Assembly (NCBI GenBank): GCA_025331445.1 | Contig: JAIWNE010000135.1 | Span: forward strand, 1 to 64,000 | Reading direction: 5' to 3' | Source of the DNA: Blakeslea trispora | Lineage: Eukaryota > Mucoromycota > Mucoromycetes > Mucorales > Choanephoraceae | DNA: 64,000 nt | In this document: positions 49,059 to 60,738 of the stretch, piece by piece | Layout: the number at the start of each line of letters is the position of its first letter | How positions within the stretch are numbered: position 1 is the stretch's first letter | Position numbers and translations under genes: made by a program | Notes under the pieces: model-generated | Seen by the model: only the letters and a program-made list of their open reading frames with translations | The model's database searches: none | Told to the model about the DNA's origin: nothing

Positions 49059-49677
49059 TTATTTTTTCTTTTCACTGCTATCTTCTAAAAGCTGTATCTC
49101 CTTATCCACACGCTGTTGATAATAGTCACCTTTTAATGTCTCTAATGCCTCTTGTCGAATTTGATGATAGATGCCAGCTCTAAAAAACGATAGACGTACA
49201 ATCAATATCCAAGTTCAGCCTGTTTGTATATCACTCACTTTTCCAGTTCAGTCATCACCTGCTCATGGAATGCGGAAGGTTCTGCATCAATTAGTGAGGG
49301 ACCCTTCTGCACCATGTCTTCCATGAACTCCTTTAGATCGCTCAAGAACTGTTGTCCAGTTGCCTTTTTTTTTAAGAAAAAAAAAAGAGTACAGTATCAG
49401 TGTCCGTCTACTCCCCTCTTCTTGCTTATAGCTTTGAGCTTAACCTGTGATTGAAAGTCTGAGAGAAGCTTCTTTCTCAGTTCATCAAATGTGCCATTCT
49501 TCTTTAACTGTAAGACAATCTCTTCTGGTGTCATCGCAACTGGAATACAAAAAAAAAATGAATAAAAAGAAAATAAGGTTGAAAGTGTTCGTTTTAACAA
49601 TAAAGTCCCTTTTTTTTCTGTCAAGTTGTTACTGACCCTTTTTCTTTACCTAGGCCTTGTCTTCCATTGAAGTACAT
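49059..49677 (-). CDS. SHG1: COMPASS subunit Shg1 (BOD1/SHG1 domain)
   Basis: Shg1 is a small subunit of the Set1/COMPASS H3K4 methyltransferase complex. Four exons (49650-49677, 49445-49539, 49239-49363, 49059-49179) give 122 aa. The BOD1/SHG1 domain reads PEEIVLQLKKNGTFDELRKK, then LSDLKEFMEDMVQK, FHEQVMTELEKAGIYHQIR. It ends in a charged coiled segment with QQRVDKEIQLLEDSSEKKK. The first exon codes only 9 residues (MYFNGRQGL) and is chosen because it is the only ATG that keeps frame across a canonical intron. With the PHD-SET protein upstream this is the second H3K4-linked gene in the window. Confidence 0.82.
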
Positions 49678-49857
49678 CTATTTTATTGTGTTGCTTGAAC
49701 AATAGATTAGAGTTAGGTAGGATTTGCTTATAAAATCTCAATTGGTAGCTCCTTCCAAGTGTAAGTAGTCAAATAGTCAAATATTCAAATAGACTTCAGT
49801 ATAGCTGATTGATTTCTTTTAGACTTCTTGATGTTACCTTACTTTTTTAGTCCAGTA
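49678..49857. promoter_or_regulatory. Presumed Shg1 promoter
   Basis: Short upstream sequence before the inverted-repeat element at 49858. No motif recognised. Confidence 0.25.
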
Positions 49858-49996
49858 CAGTAGTTGCTCGATTTAAGAGTACAATCCTTTGACTTGAAAA
49901 TTGCTTCAAGTGCTTAAATGCCTTTCAATTTAAGAGTATGCTCAATATAAGAGTGAATTTCTCAAGAACACAAACACTCTTAAATAAAGCAACTGT
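49858..49996. mobile_element. MITE-like element, about 139 bp
   Basis: Imperfect inverted ends: CAGTAGTTGCTCGATTTAAG on the left, and on the right the reverse complement reads (A)CAGTTGCTTTATTTAAGAG. TA dinucleotides flank the element, as for Tc1/mariner/pogo targets. Further internal TTTAAGAG/CTTAAAT units occur at about 49910 and 49929. No coding capacity. The ends match those of the element at 63593 in pattern (GCTC.AT.TAAGAG), so the two belong to one family. Confidence 0.65.
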
Positions 49997-51145
49997 TATA
50001 TGTTGCTTTTACTTCTACCTTAGAGTTTAGCTCATCTGTTGTAAGTAATGGAAGATTAAGAGGAAGTCCTATAATGTCTCCAAACTTCAAATACTAAATT
50101 AAAATATGAGTTTTCAAAAGGGTTTCTACGGAATTCTTACTTACAAAAGTGCTCAACTATTTGCAAAATATATTCTCAAGACCTTCTAGAATAGAATCGA
50201 CTGTTGGGTTGTGTAAAATCTTGACCTTGAAGCCTTTCAAAGTTAGTTGGTGTTTTGTTAGTATAAGCAGACCAACTGTTGAAACAAATGCAAACACATG
50301 TGAATGCAATATTACCATGAATAGTTGACTGGCTTGTTTTTCTTTCTTTACTGATACAAGAGCATCAATATGTTATCCTGTTATCTTCTTTTAATGCAGG
50401 TTATATAGCGCTGATGATCTGTGTCGATTTTTTCTCTCTTCCCTGACTAGTATACACAAAGAATAAACAAACAATCAATATGTCAGCCAATGAAGACGTT
50501 GATCATTAATGTGGTCAATTTGTTTTATAAAAACAAAGAAAAAAAACGATTCTTTCCCCTCTTCTATCTGACTATCAACGTCAACTGACATGATACACTT
50601 AAATGTAACAAAGCTGTTCAGTAGACTAAAAGTCATCGCTATTGATAGCTTAAGTGAATGTATCAAATGCGATCTGCTGTTTAAGTGATATGCATAAAAG
50701 AAATTGTTTGGATTTTTTGTAACACCTCCTGTTTCTTTTTGTTTCCTTTTTTCTATCAAAAGTAGCAGTAATATATGATTAAGCGCTTATGAACACAATT
50801 ACATATTCTTCTGTGATATACTTTTAGAAAATTAACAAGTTAGCTTTTTAGCAATTGTGCACCAAGTGTTTTCATCTTTTTGATATAATAATTCCTAAGC
50901 TAATTGCAATCTAATGAGGGCGTGTGTGCGTAGGTCTGCGTGTGCTTGTGTACAACATTGAAAAATAGTGCTAAAATTTAAAGTTGACAAAAATGAATGG
51001 AACATGGAGTAAACAAAACATTTGGCTTGTTTGTTCGACTTTCCGAAACAAGAACGCTGTCTATCCATTATATAAACAATTTAATTTGAGTAACCCCTAT
51101 TCTTTGTTTTCCCTTTTCTTTTTCTTCATTTCCCCTTTAATAGTG
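49997..51145. other. Intergenic, upstream of hexosaminidase
   Basis: No supported gene. A T/G-rich GTGTGTGCGTAGG region near 50921-50950 and a run of short frames. An in-frame extension of the hexosaminidase frame back to 50984 is rejected as leader, since the signal peptide starts at 51146. Confidence 0.4.
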
Positions 51146-52893
51146 ATGAAGTGGACAACATTGGCTGCTATCTGCCTATTCACTTTAGCAGAAGCCAGAA
51201 CCTTTCTTTACCCAATTCCTCAAAACCACCAATGGACAGATAAAATTGCTAAGCTCTCTGATGATTTCCATTTTCAGGGCATACAAAACCCTGTTCTTAA
51301 GAGAGCAGCCCATCGCTATCTCGAACTGATCCGAAAAGAACGCTGGGAGCCTGTTCAAGTAGCCACCCATCCAACGACGACCACTTGGGCGAGTCATCCT
51401 ATTAAAGGCATACATGTGGAAGTGGACGATAACAAGGCTTCTCTTGACTACAATGTAGACGAATCTTACCAATTAACAGTACCTGAAACAGGCGGCTATG
51501 TCTCACTCAAGGCCAAGACGTGGGTAGGCGCTCTTCGTGCATTTGAAACCTTTTCACAGCTGGTCACCCTGGAAAAGAAGAGCTTGGTTGTACATACCAT
51601 CCGCATCAAGGATTCGCCTACCTATCCTCACCGTGGCCTCTTACTTGATACTTCGCGCAATTTCTACCCTGTGAAAAGTATTCTTAAAACGATTGAAGCC
51701 ATGTCTTACAATAAGATGAATGTACTTCATTGGCATGCCACTGATTCTCAGTCCTGGCCCCTTTATTTCAAATCACATCCAGAACTTTCTCAAAAGGGTG
51801 CTTATTCGTCCAAGGAAACCTATTCGCCTCAAGATGTCACTCGTATTATTCAGTTTGCCAAGGAACGAGGTGTTCGTGTGATGCTAGAGATAGACATGCC
51901 TGCACATACAGCTTCCATTGTTGAATCTCACCCTGATTATATCCTTTGTTCGGATGAATTCTGGGCAGCTTATGCCGCGGAACCTCCTGCTGGACAACTC
52001 GATCCTCTCAATCAACATGCCTTTGATCTTGTCAAGGACATTGTCAAAGAGGCAAGTCATACCTTTCCTGATCGCTTCTATCATATTGGCGGTGATGAAA
52101 TCAATACAGGCTGCTGGGAACTCAGCAAAAAGATAAAGGATTACACAAAGCAACACAATATGACAACAAAAGAAGTCTGGTTTGAGTGGGAAAACAAGCT
52201 GCTGGATTATGTAATTCACAAGTTGGACAAACGACCTGTCATGTGGGAAGATCCCTTAAAAGATGGCGGCCGTTATCCCAAAAAGACAGTCATTCAAACA
52301 TGGCTTACGCCACCTAGTAATTACACTGCACTTGGTCATGATGTGATTGTTTCCAATTATGACTACTTTTATCTAGACTGTGGTCATGGAGGTATGTTTA
52401 TCTATCTAAATAAATGTTTCATTGGATTTTTAACTTTGATTTGATAGGCTGGGTTGGTGAAGATAATCGTTATATTAGCCCTACCCAACAAGAAACAGCC
52501 TCAGACACATTCAACTATGGTGGTGGTGGTGGTTCTTGGTGTAATCCTTTCAAGACATGGCAACGCATCTATAGCTATGACATGACCTATGGCACAAGTT
52601 CCAAAGACAAAGGCAAAATACTGGGAGGAGAGGTGGCCCTCTGGTCTGAACAATCTGGTCCAACAGTAATGGATGGACGACTCTGGCCACGTTCTGCTGC
52701 TGCTGCTGAAATTTATTGGTCTGGTTCTTATGATACCTCCAACAAAAGACGTACTGTCAAAGATGTTTCCGAACGCTTTTATGACTGGGTCTATCATTTG
52801 CAAGCTCGTCATATTGATGCTGAGCCTGTACAGCCAAAATATTGTGCTAAACATCCACATGCTTGTGACTTAAATGCACCTGGAAAACAATAA
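51146..52893 (+). CDS. Secreted beta-N-acetylhexosaminidase, GH20
   Basis: Family GH20 exo-enzyme removing terminal GlcNAc/GalNAc, in fungi mainly chitobiose and chitin oligomers from wall turnover. Two exons (51146-52391, 52448-52893), 563 aa. A signal peptide is evident (MKWTTLAAICLFTLAEA). The GH20b domain precedes the barrel. Barrel marks include RGLLLDTSRNFYPV, MNVLHWHATDSQSWP, MLEIDMPAH and the catalytic pair Asp317-Glu318 in HIGGDEINTGCW. These act by substrate-assisted catalysis. GGEVALWSEQ and RLWPRSAAAAE close the domain. A Cys pair sits at the C-terminus (CAKHPHAC). Confidence 0.95.
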
Positions 52894-52903
52894 GCTTTTC
52901 TTT

Positions 52904-53850
52904 TTATTGCTCTTCTTGTTCTTTTTTATATTTAATGTAATCCTTTTGCTGATGTCGATGATTAAAAGTAGATGTTCGCTTCTTTTGATATGTATTTTGA
53001 ATAAGATGATAAAAGAACTTGTAATAAAATAACAGATTGTCATATTGGCCCCGATAAGGCGATTCATAGGTCTGTCCGTATTCTCGGTAAAGATAATAGA
53101 TGGCTTCTATTGTGGCCAAGTGCTGATCATCCACATTTTGAAATCGCCAAAAATGAGTTTTCCTAGGCTGAATAGTGACATGCTGCATCTTTTTTAGGAC
53201 AGGTGTGTTATTGGCAATCTGTTTTGCCTGAATCCAGGTACCATCGATGACAGCAATACGGTCGAATGAGTCTCTAGGAATGTCTTCAAGTCGCTTTGCA
53301 TCCTACAAGCCAATCAATGATCCACAAAATGAACTTGCATAAAACCGAACTTACTGGACTAGGAAACAAAAGCAATGTTCTCTCTGGTTGCTCAAATTCA
53401 GGCACTTGGGGCCATGTATGAAGATCGACTTTACCTTTGGCAATAATGCAGGCATGTAATGCTGTTGATTTTCCATCCAGTTCTTTACTATGTTTGATAC
53501 TATGAGAAAAGGATAAGCAAAACAAAGAAAACAAACACTCTTTTCTTTCTTTTTCTTGCTTACTTTACATATCTAGATGGACAGGCAATTCTACATGAGG
53601 CACACTTGAAGCTTCCATACCTACTACATCAAGACATTTATAGCAAAAATACTTAACAGTTTTGTTACAGCCGGGACATACAGATCGCTTTTCAATGGTT
53701 TGAAGTACTTGATCATCATCGATCTCGAGATGATCAAAAGGACCTTCTGCACTGACTTTGTCGATTGAGCGCTTCTTACTTTCTGTACTGTGATCGTTAG
53801 ATTCGTCTTTATATAGAAGGCTTTGTTTTACCTTCTTGACTCATTGACAT
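52904..53850 (-). CDS. tRNA-uridine aminocarboxypropyltransferase (DTW domain, DTWD1 type)
   Basis: TDD/DTW-domain enzyme that transfers the aminocarboxypropyl group of S-adenosylmethionine to a tRNA uridine (acp3U). Four exons (53832-53850, 53569-53782, 53355-53499, 52904-53302), 258 aa. An N-terminal Cys motif (CPGCNKTVKYFCYKC) is followed by VPHVELPVHLDI and LDGKSTALHA. The core motif IDGTWIQAK and the block RKTHFWRFQ...LATIEAIYYL point to DTWD1 rather than DTWD2. The C-terminus is basic/charged (KKEQEEQ). It lies 10 bp from the hexosaminidase stop, tail to tail. Its start faces SDH4 across 131 bp. Confidence 0.88.
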
Positions 53851-53981
53851 TTACACAAGAGAAACAAGTTTGAAAACCTGAGTTTGAGTTTTTTTTTTTT
53901 TCATTTTTTCAACTCCCCTTGTTCTTTCTTTTTATTTTTCGAGATCTCTTTCTTTCCTTTTATTTGTTACAACATACTCTA
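53851..53981. promoter_or_regulatory. Compact bidirectional promoter
   Basis: Only 131 bp separate the start codons of the DTWD1-type gene (-) and SDH4 (+). Most of it is a T/pyrimidine-rich tract (53888-53960). It must serve both genes unless one start is wrong. Confidence 0.5.
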
Positions 53982-54681
53982 ATGACACTTCGGTTATTCG
54001 CTAGACCTCTGAGTTCGGCACATTTATACAGATCTCAAGTTCGTTTGGGTCCTCTATTCGCCAGATCTTATTCTACAGGTAATAAGAAAACAGAAAAAGA
54101 GACCGAATGAACCATATAGGGCACTTGCTGACCTGTTTTGACAGCCTCGACCACCACTTCACCCAATGCCACTGCCAAAAGCGATGCAAAAACAGAACAA
54201 ATAAAGACAGAAGAAACAAAGACAGAAGAAAACAAGGCCGAACTTAAAACGACTGAAAAGGAAACCAAGACAGCCAAGAAAGAAGGTGAAGGACTGATTT
54301 GCTTGTTATTAGATTGAAATGAGACCTAACATCGCCCCCACTACAGAAACCAAAGAACATGGCTATGAATTTGGTGCTCATCATTGGAACTTGGAGCGTG
54401 CCTCTGCTGTTGCATTGATCCCTCTATTCAGTACATCTCTAATGTATGGCGCACATCCTATTTCAGACGGCTTATTAGGTGTTGTTTTGCCTTATCACAT
54501 CTATATGGGATTTGATGCTTGTATTGCAGACTATATACCTAAGCGAGTTTACCCAAGACTTCATAGAGCGTCTAACTGGGCTAATGGTATATCTACTGGT
54601 TTAGTGATGTGGGGTTGTTATGAGTTCAACACAAATGACATTGGTATCACAGAGTTTATGCAGAGACTCTTTGCTGCCTAG
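53982..54681 (+). CDS. SDH4: Succinate dehydrogenase membrane anchor subunit (CybS)
   Basis: SDH4 anchors complex II in the mitochondrial inner membrane and helps bind haem b and ubiquinone. Exons 53982-54078, 54145-54285 and 54347-54681 give 190 aa. The N-terminus is a mitochondrial presequence (MTLRLFARPLSSAHLYRSQV...FARSYSTG). A Lys/Glu/Thr-rich linker of about 45 residues follows, unusually long and charged. The conserved part is HHWNLERASAVALIPLFST, YHIYMGFDACIADYIPKRVY and GCYEFNTNDIGITEFMQRL. The haem/quinone-region His and the DY..KR motif are present. The 61-nt second intron has a CTAAC branch site and restores the frame. Confidence 0.92.
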
Positions 54682-54931
54682 ATACAAATAAAAAGAAAAC
54701 ATATGAAAACTCAATATCATTACCTCTTTCTCTTTTTGACTGTATTCTTTATGGATCATTTTAATCCATTCTCTTTTTCTTTTAGTATGCTTTTTTGATC
54801 CAAGAAACAGCTTTCTTTTTTTTTTTAAGAAAAATATATAAAAGGTAAAGATTCAATCCACGACAATAAGCAACAAACCTTTTTTTTTTTTTAAATTCTC
54901 TCATACTTGACTATCAATCACGACAACTTGT

Positions 54932-57900
54932 ATGGCAAGAGATAAAGGAAAAGGAAAAGCAGTCGCGCGTACAGAGAACGCTACTGAAGATATGGACATT
55001 ACAACCATTTTGTCCAATGCAGGACTTGATGCCATTCCACTAGAAGACGATCTTGCACAAGAAGAACAAGACTTGGATCTGGAAGACGATGAAGAAAATG
55101 ATTCACTTAATGAATGGATCCAAGAAGATCAGAACAGTGACAATGACTCTATTGACGAGGAGTTGATGAATGATGACGAGATCGTGTAAGATTTTTTTTT
55201 CTTATTCTATGCAGAACAATATCCCTCATTTGAGTAATCTAGAAAACTACTAGATCAACGAACCGAGAATCGAGCCAAGTTAAAGACGGGTGATGCAGAC
55301 GAATTTCAACGAGAGATTGAAGAGTTTGATAACAATCTGGCCTTGACATCGGGTATTGGCGCTGGTCGTGTCAAGGGCCAGACAAAGAAGAGACTGTTGA
55401 AGGGCGAAATTCGGTTATCGGATGAAGAGAAGCGTAAATTGGGTCAAGCCAATGCATTGTATATTAATCGCAATTATGGTGAAGCCATCGATATTCTGCA
55501 GGAAATTATTCAAAATAACCCCAAAGTACATCCAGCATGGAATACACTAGGCTTAGTCCATGAAGAATTAGGCAATAAAGAACTATCATTGAAACTACGT
55601 ATGATGGGTGCTCATATCTGTAATGATGCTTCTTTATGGAAAGAACTTGGTCAAAAGTCCATGTAAGTATCTGCTCATTTATTGATGAATTGTGCTGAAC
55701 GACTTGAATCTTGTTAGTGAAAATGAAGCCATTACACAAGCAATTCAATGTTTCAGCAAAGTCATTTCATTGGATCCTTCGGACGTAGATGCCTTATGGG
55801 ATCGCTCATTTCTTTATAAGCAACATGGTCGTGTAGAGTTAGCCATCGATGGATTCACAAAGATTCTTGAATACCTTCCACACCACTTTAAAGTCATCAA
55901 TGAATTGGCTCAGTTATTTAGAAAGCAGGGTCGAACAAAAGAAGCCATCCAACTCTATGAAGACGCCATTCTATACCACACAGAACATCATATAGACCAA
56001 GTAAATGATGAAGATGAAGATGAAGAAGAGTTCGTGGACAAATTAGGCTATGCAGAAATCAACATGTTGAGTGAGCTTTATTTGATTTTGAATGACTATC
56101 ATCATTCTCTCGATACAATCAAGACAGGTTTGCGACTGGTACAGAAGAGACAGAATGAGACTTGGTGGCAGACACATACAGATGATGATGATGAATATCT
56201 AGAAGAAGATGAAGCCAAGACTGATTTCCCAATGGAGCTACGTGTTCGTATGGGCATCTGTCGTTTGTATCTAAATCAAGTACGACTGGCTACACAGCAT
56301 TTTCAATATCTTTTACAATATCCTTCTGTCAATTATCCTGACCTGTTCCAAGACATTGCTTATGCTTATTATGATAAAAGACACTACAATCTTGCTTTAC
56401 CTGTATTTCAAAAGATCATTGATGGTGCTGATGTAAGCGGGCTCAAGCTTATAACAATCTTAAGCTGATGTATTCTTTTTCTGTTAGGAAATTGAAGTAG
56501 ACTTGTTGATACGTACTGCTGATTGTTATAGAGAAACAAATGATCTTGATACTGCTGTCTTGTTCTATCTAAATGGTAAAAAGAAAAAGGGTAATACTAT
56601 TTGACTTAACAAGATGACTTACACCTATCTAGTCTTGGAGGAACAACCTGATAATTTGGATGTGATGATGTCACTTGCTACTGTCTATGAAGAACAAGGA
56701 AATGAAGAAAAAGCTTTAGAATTAGTAGATTATGGTAAGTTCAAGCAATAAGATCTCTCTCTCTCCTCTTTCCTTGTGCACACAATGACACCCATTTAAA
56801 CAATAGTGATGAAGAAAAACCGTGAAGCACGTCAACAGAGAAAGGCTGGTAGCCAAAAACATCTAACAGCTGCTCAAGAGCGACTTCAGCAAGCTCAAGA
56901 AGCAAAACGCAACAACAAGTCCAAGAAGGCTTCCTTGTTCGATGAAGACTCCCATGGATTAACCATAAAGGAATACTATTCCCGTCGTAGAGATGAGGCA
57001 AATCGCCAAGAAGAAGAAAAGACATATGCTACTTTAGGCCTGTTTAATAAACTAGATGAACTAGACGAAAAAATTGGACCTAACACAACAGATGCTGAAC
57101 GGCCTCTGGTTCGTGAATACATTAGAACTGCTCAAGAACTTTGGCAAGAGTTTAGTAACACAAGCGTCTTTTATCCCTCTGAAAGAGTAAGTAGCAATGA
57201 AGTGCATGTATTGATGAGTCCACTAAATAGGCGTATAGTCTACTCGATACCAAGGTTTTTATGCGTTCAGAAAGGCAAGAAACATATCAAGAGATACAGA
57301 TAACCTAAATGCAGAAGCACATCATATGGCCAATCGTTTACGTACACGCGTAAAGACAGAAGACAATGATCGTACAGGTCAAGATCAAGTAGATTTTGAT
57401 GAAGAAGAAAGGCACCTGAGAGAGGAAGAGCAAAAGAATGCAAATATAGTTCATGCTTCTGAATTCAGAGGAGTGTCTTTTGATCGCTGGCTGCATATGA
57501 TTATGCGCTATGCTTATGCATTGGCCATGTCAAAGCGATATCAAGATTCATATAATGTATTGACAAAAGCCATTAATGCCAATGTATTTTTCCATGATAT
57601 CCCCAAGAAGACTTCACTTTACTTGACCATCATCGGTAAGTTATAAAGGAGGTGTGTTCGTGTGTGTTTGTATACAACTGACTCATTTGTGAACCATCTT
57701 AGGTTGTGGTATGGTGGGTGGTAACAACGAACTTGTTCAATATGGCGCTCGTTGGTTGTGCAACTTTTACCAATTTAGAAACGATCCTTATCGTATTTAT
57801 GAGGCTGTCGTAGATGCAGGCAATAAGGATTCTGCTCTCTTTGCTTCTCAGCCACAACTCAAGTACTTGAATCGTACCATTCGATTAATGGATGCTGTTG

Positions 57901-58768
57901 TATCCAGCAAACGCAAAGATCAGATGAGAGGAGAGGAACAGAATGCTAGTACAGAACAGATTCGTTTGTTAGATGAAGAAATTCAAGCAATGAATATGGA
58001 CCCATCTACTATTAATGAACAAGATCCAAGACGATACTACCATATGCCAGACTATATCTCAGCAGATACAGTGAAGCGAATGGGCATTGATGCACCGGAT
58101 CATGCCAATCCCATTTTGCTAGGCTTTTTTGCTCGCCTTGTCTTGTTATCCAAAAATCCTCTTGCCTCTAGCTGTAAGCTACAAATCTTTCTGATATTTT
58201 GGCAGAGACTAATAACAATCTTCAATAGTGTTTAGTTTAAGAGCCTATGCAATTGCACCTAAGGATCGTCTGAATACATTGTCATTAGGTATCTCTTTCC
58301 TTCACACAGCTATTCAGCGCAAGACAGATAACCGACATTTACAGATCATGCAGGTGAATTATAGGATTACACAAACAATAAGACACACATGTATATTAAT
58401 TGGTAACTTTTTAATAGGGTATGTTGTTCTTTTTTGAATATGTCAAGTTATCAAAGCACAGCCAAGAGACTGAGTTCAACATTGCTCGAGCTTTCCATAT
58501 GCTTGGCTTGACCCATTTAGCTGTCCCTCACTATGAGAGGGTATTATGTATGTCTCCTGATTCCAAATCACAGCAAAAGCTAGCAAGACCCTTAGACAGT
58601 GTCTATACATGGCCCATTTCTGAGCAAGAAGAGGCTGAGCTAGAGAGGGAGCAAGATGATGAAAGTGATTTGAAGAGAGAAGCAGCTTACAATTTGCATC
58701 TGATTTATGTCACTAGTGGCTCATTTAGTTTAGCACAAATCTTGATGCTTAAATATTGTTCAGTCTAA
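54932..58768 (+). CDS. TFC4: TFIIIC subunit TFC4/GTF3C3 (TPR protein)
   Basis: Tau131/TFIIIC102 is the TPR scaffold of TFIIIC that recruits TFIIIB to tRNA and 5S genes. Ten exons (54932-55185, 55243-55662, 55718-56432, 56488-56575, 56633-56734, 56807-57186, 57239-57635, 57703-58173, 58229-58353, 58418-58768) give 1100 aa, normal for the family. The N-terminus is very acidic (LDLEDDEENDSLNEW). TPRs start near YINRNYGEAIDILQEIIQNN and continue (HPAWNTLGLVHEELGN, DALWDRSFLYKQHG). An acidic insertion splits the TPR array (QVNDEDEDEEE), followed by a basic coiled linker (NREARQQRKAGSQ) and C-terminal TPRs (FNIARAFHMLGLTHLAVPHY). All junctions are canonical. Confidence 0.95.
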
Positions 58769-59882
58769 AAAAAAAAGAAAGTAATCTAAGCAATCAATGT
58801 TCCACTTTATCATTTTTCTATGTTTTGTGAATTCGTATTTGTCTTTCTTTATTCCTTGTGTTTATTTGTTCAACATAACTAGTATCATACTTGTTGATTT
58901 ACCTCTATCTACTCTCGCACGCATTATTCGCCATTTAAAAAGTAGGCTATACACTTGGAAAAGGCAGTACTATTGAAATTTTCACCCTTAAATAGAGCAA
59001 CTACTATGTGTCAATCGTGCTGAATTCGATCTTTTGTTATGTACCAAATGAACTTCTTTGTCGATAAGCTTGTCCTATGGATATGCCAAATAGATTCACT
59101 CAAGCAGTCTTGCCACATTGTTCGAACGAAGCTTTTCATAGCCAACCAGCTTCTTTTTCAGAAATATTCAAACGTAGTCCAGAATGAGTGGCTGATACCT
59201 TTCTATCTCCAGCAACTGAACCTGTCTTACTTCCTAAGCAGCTTCTTACAAGTCATATAACATTACCAAAAAAACAGATCAGTCAAAAGAAAATCACAAG
59301 CGCTATCTTGATGATAACGCGAAGGCAATTTCAAGATTCAACAAAAAGGACCAAACGAAAAAAAAAAGCAAGCCAACATTCACAAATATATAAAATACTC
59401 ATCTAGATGAACAATAACTTCATAGAGGAGATTAGACACACACACACACAAAAGTGCATTGGAGATCTTTTTGAAAAGTGGGAATTTGAAAATCATACTT
59501 GTCTTATGTAAGCACTAAAAGCTTCAGATCAAGGCCACCTCAAATATGTTTAAGGGATTGTGTGAGTGAGCTACCATGCATCTTTCATGCTAAAGTCTAT
59601 TTTATTTCCAACTTTATAAGTTTCATCTTTGCTATAGTACGTAATGATAGAAATACGAACAATTGATCAAGAAATCTCGATAGTTGAAAAAATTAAAGTG
59701 CAATGAAACGACGCAGTAAACATTCTTTGTTTTTGAACAATAGTACCATAGGGCGATCAACCTTATGCTAGCAGTAATCAAAATGCTGATCATTGAAATC
59801 TGTCCTTTAAATTAAAAAGGCAGTCAGTTGTCTAAGGGGGTTTAATCTTTTCTCTTCTTTTTTTTTATAAACTAGAATCACC
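58769..59882. other. Intergenic with transposon traces
   Basis: At 58984-59012 a 29-nt stretch (CACCCTTAAATAGAGCAACT...) closely matches the right end of the element at 49858. No partner inverted copy is visible, so it looks like a solitary end. The plus-strand frames at 59039-59406 have a weak transposase-like HTH flavour but no firm motif. A (CA)n run lies at 59438-59450. No gene. Confidence 0.4.
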
Positions 59883-60338
59883 ATGTCAAAGGCGGCTGAA
59901 CATAACGATGAGGACACACATGCCTTTTTCAAAGAAATAGAAAACGAAAAGAACATAGATTATGAGACTTGTAGTGTCTCTCAGACTTTTGACGCAGTAT
60001 TCCAATGTTATAGTAAGCAACCAGTATTTCTTGCCAATTTTTGAGCTCTCGCTAAAGCTTTGCTTTGATGATAGCATTAGGCTCACAGGCTACTAATTAC
60101 TATCGATATGGTGCCAAGAAGGATTGCTCGGGAAAATGGGATGATTTCAAGTTTTGCATGAAGACAAAAACAAAATCTGCTGATGTTGCTGATGTAAGCA
60201 AGGATAGCGATACGTTTTTCTTTTATTCTAATTCCTTATTTGAAACCATAGGCTATGCTTCGCGAAAGAAGAGCAGCCAAAGAAGCAGTAAAGAAGCAGG
60301 GACGTAGCTCGGAGGAAGTTTGGGAGGCTAGACAATAG
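59883..60338 (+). CDS. EMI1-like Cys-motif protein (DUF3128)
   Basis: Small protein of the DUF3128 family, which includes yeast Emi1 (early meiotic induction, needed for full IME1 expression). Its biochemical role is unknown. Exons 59883-60012, 60075-60193 and 60252-60338 give 111 aa. The family core is visible: ETCSVSQTFDAVFQCYTLG, then NYYRYGAKKDCSGKWDDFKF and CMKTK, with four Cys in a CHCH-like spacing. The C-terminus is charged (LRERRAAKEAVKK). The second exon could start 6 nt later (loses Thr-Leu); the longer form matches the family better. Confidence 0.8.
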
Positions 60339-60738
60339 ATAGAATTGACATTGACTTTGTACATATAAAAGATAAAGCTTATTTGCACTTTAATTCATGC
60401 ATTTGTATACAGATAACATAGAGCGATTCACATTCAAACACCTCTTTTAGGCTGGCATGCTTATAAGACAAAGTTCGACTTGGATGATCAAATCTTTTCA
60501 ATATTCTTACCAATTCTTAAGTAAGGATGTTGAAGCGAATAATTAAAAAAAAAGGGGGGGGTGCAATGATGAATATCTACGTCCATGCATAGATATCTCC
60601 AGCAAAGAACAGTAAAGACAATTTCTTTATTTTTAGGGCATATGTGTATGTACGTATGTATGTATATATATAACAAAAAAGCCAGCCATTGTTATACAGA
60701 AAAGCAATTCAGGAGAGAAGTGTACTGCTTTATACTGC
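60339..60738. other. Convergent intergenic region
   Basis: Between the EMI1-like gene (+) and the zinc-finger gene (-). Contains an A9G7 run at 60545-60560 and a TGTATGTACG/TATATATATA stretch near 60645-60672. No gene. Confidence 0.4.

Noticed and set aside
50984..51145. N-terminal extension of the hexosaminidase
   Set aside because: Reads as leader sequence ahead of a clear signal peptide starting at 51146.
53807..53831. 25-nt intron at the 5' end of the DTWD1-type gene
   Set aside because: Too short for these fungi; a 49-nt intron ending at 53783 fits and gives a whole number of codons.
54286..54312. 27-nt intron in SDH4 ending at TTATTAG
   Set aside because: Too short and out of frame; a 61-nt intron ending at 54346 with a CTAAC branch site restores the frame.
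59039..59406. Possible CENP-B/pogo-type transposase remnant
   Set aside because: Only vague similarity of a helix-turn-helix pattern; no catalytic motif, and the nearby terminal repeat points the wrong way.
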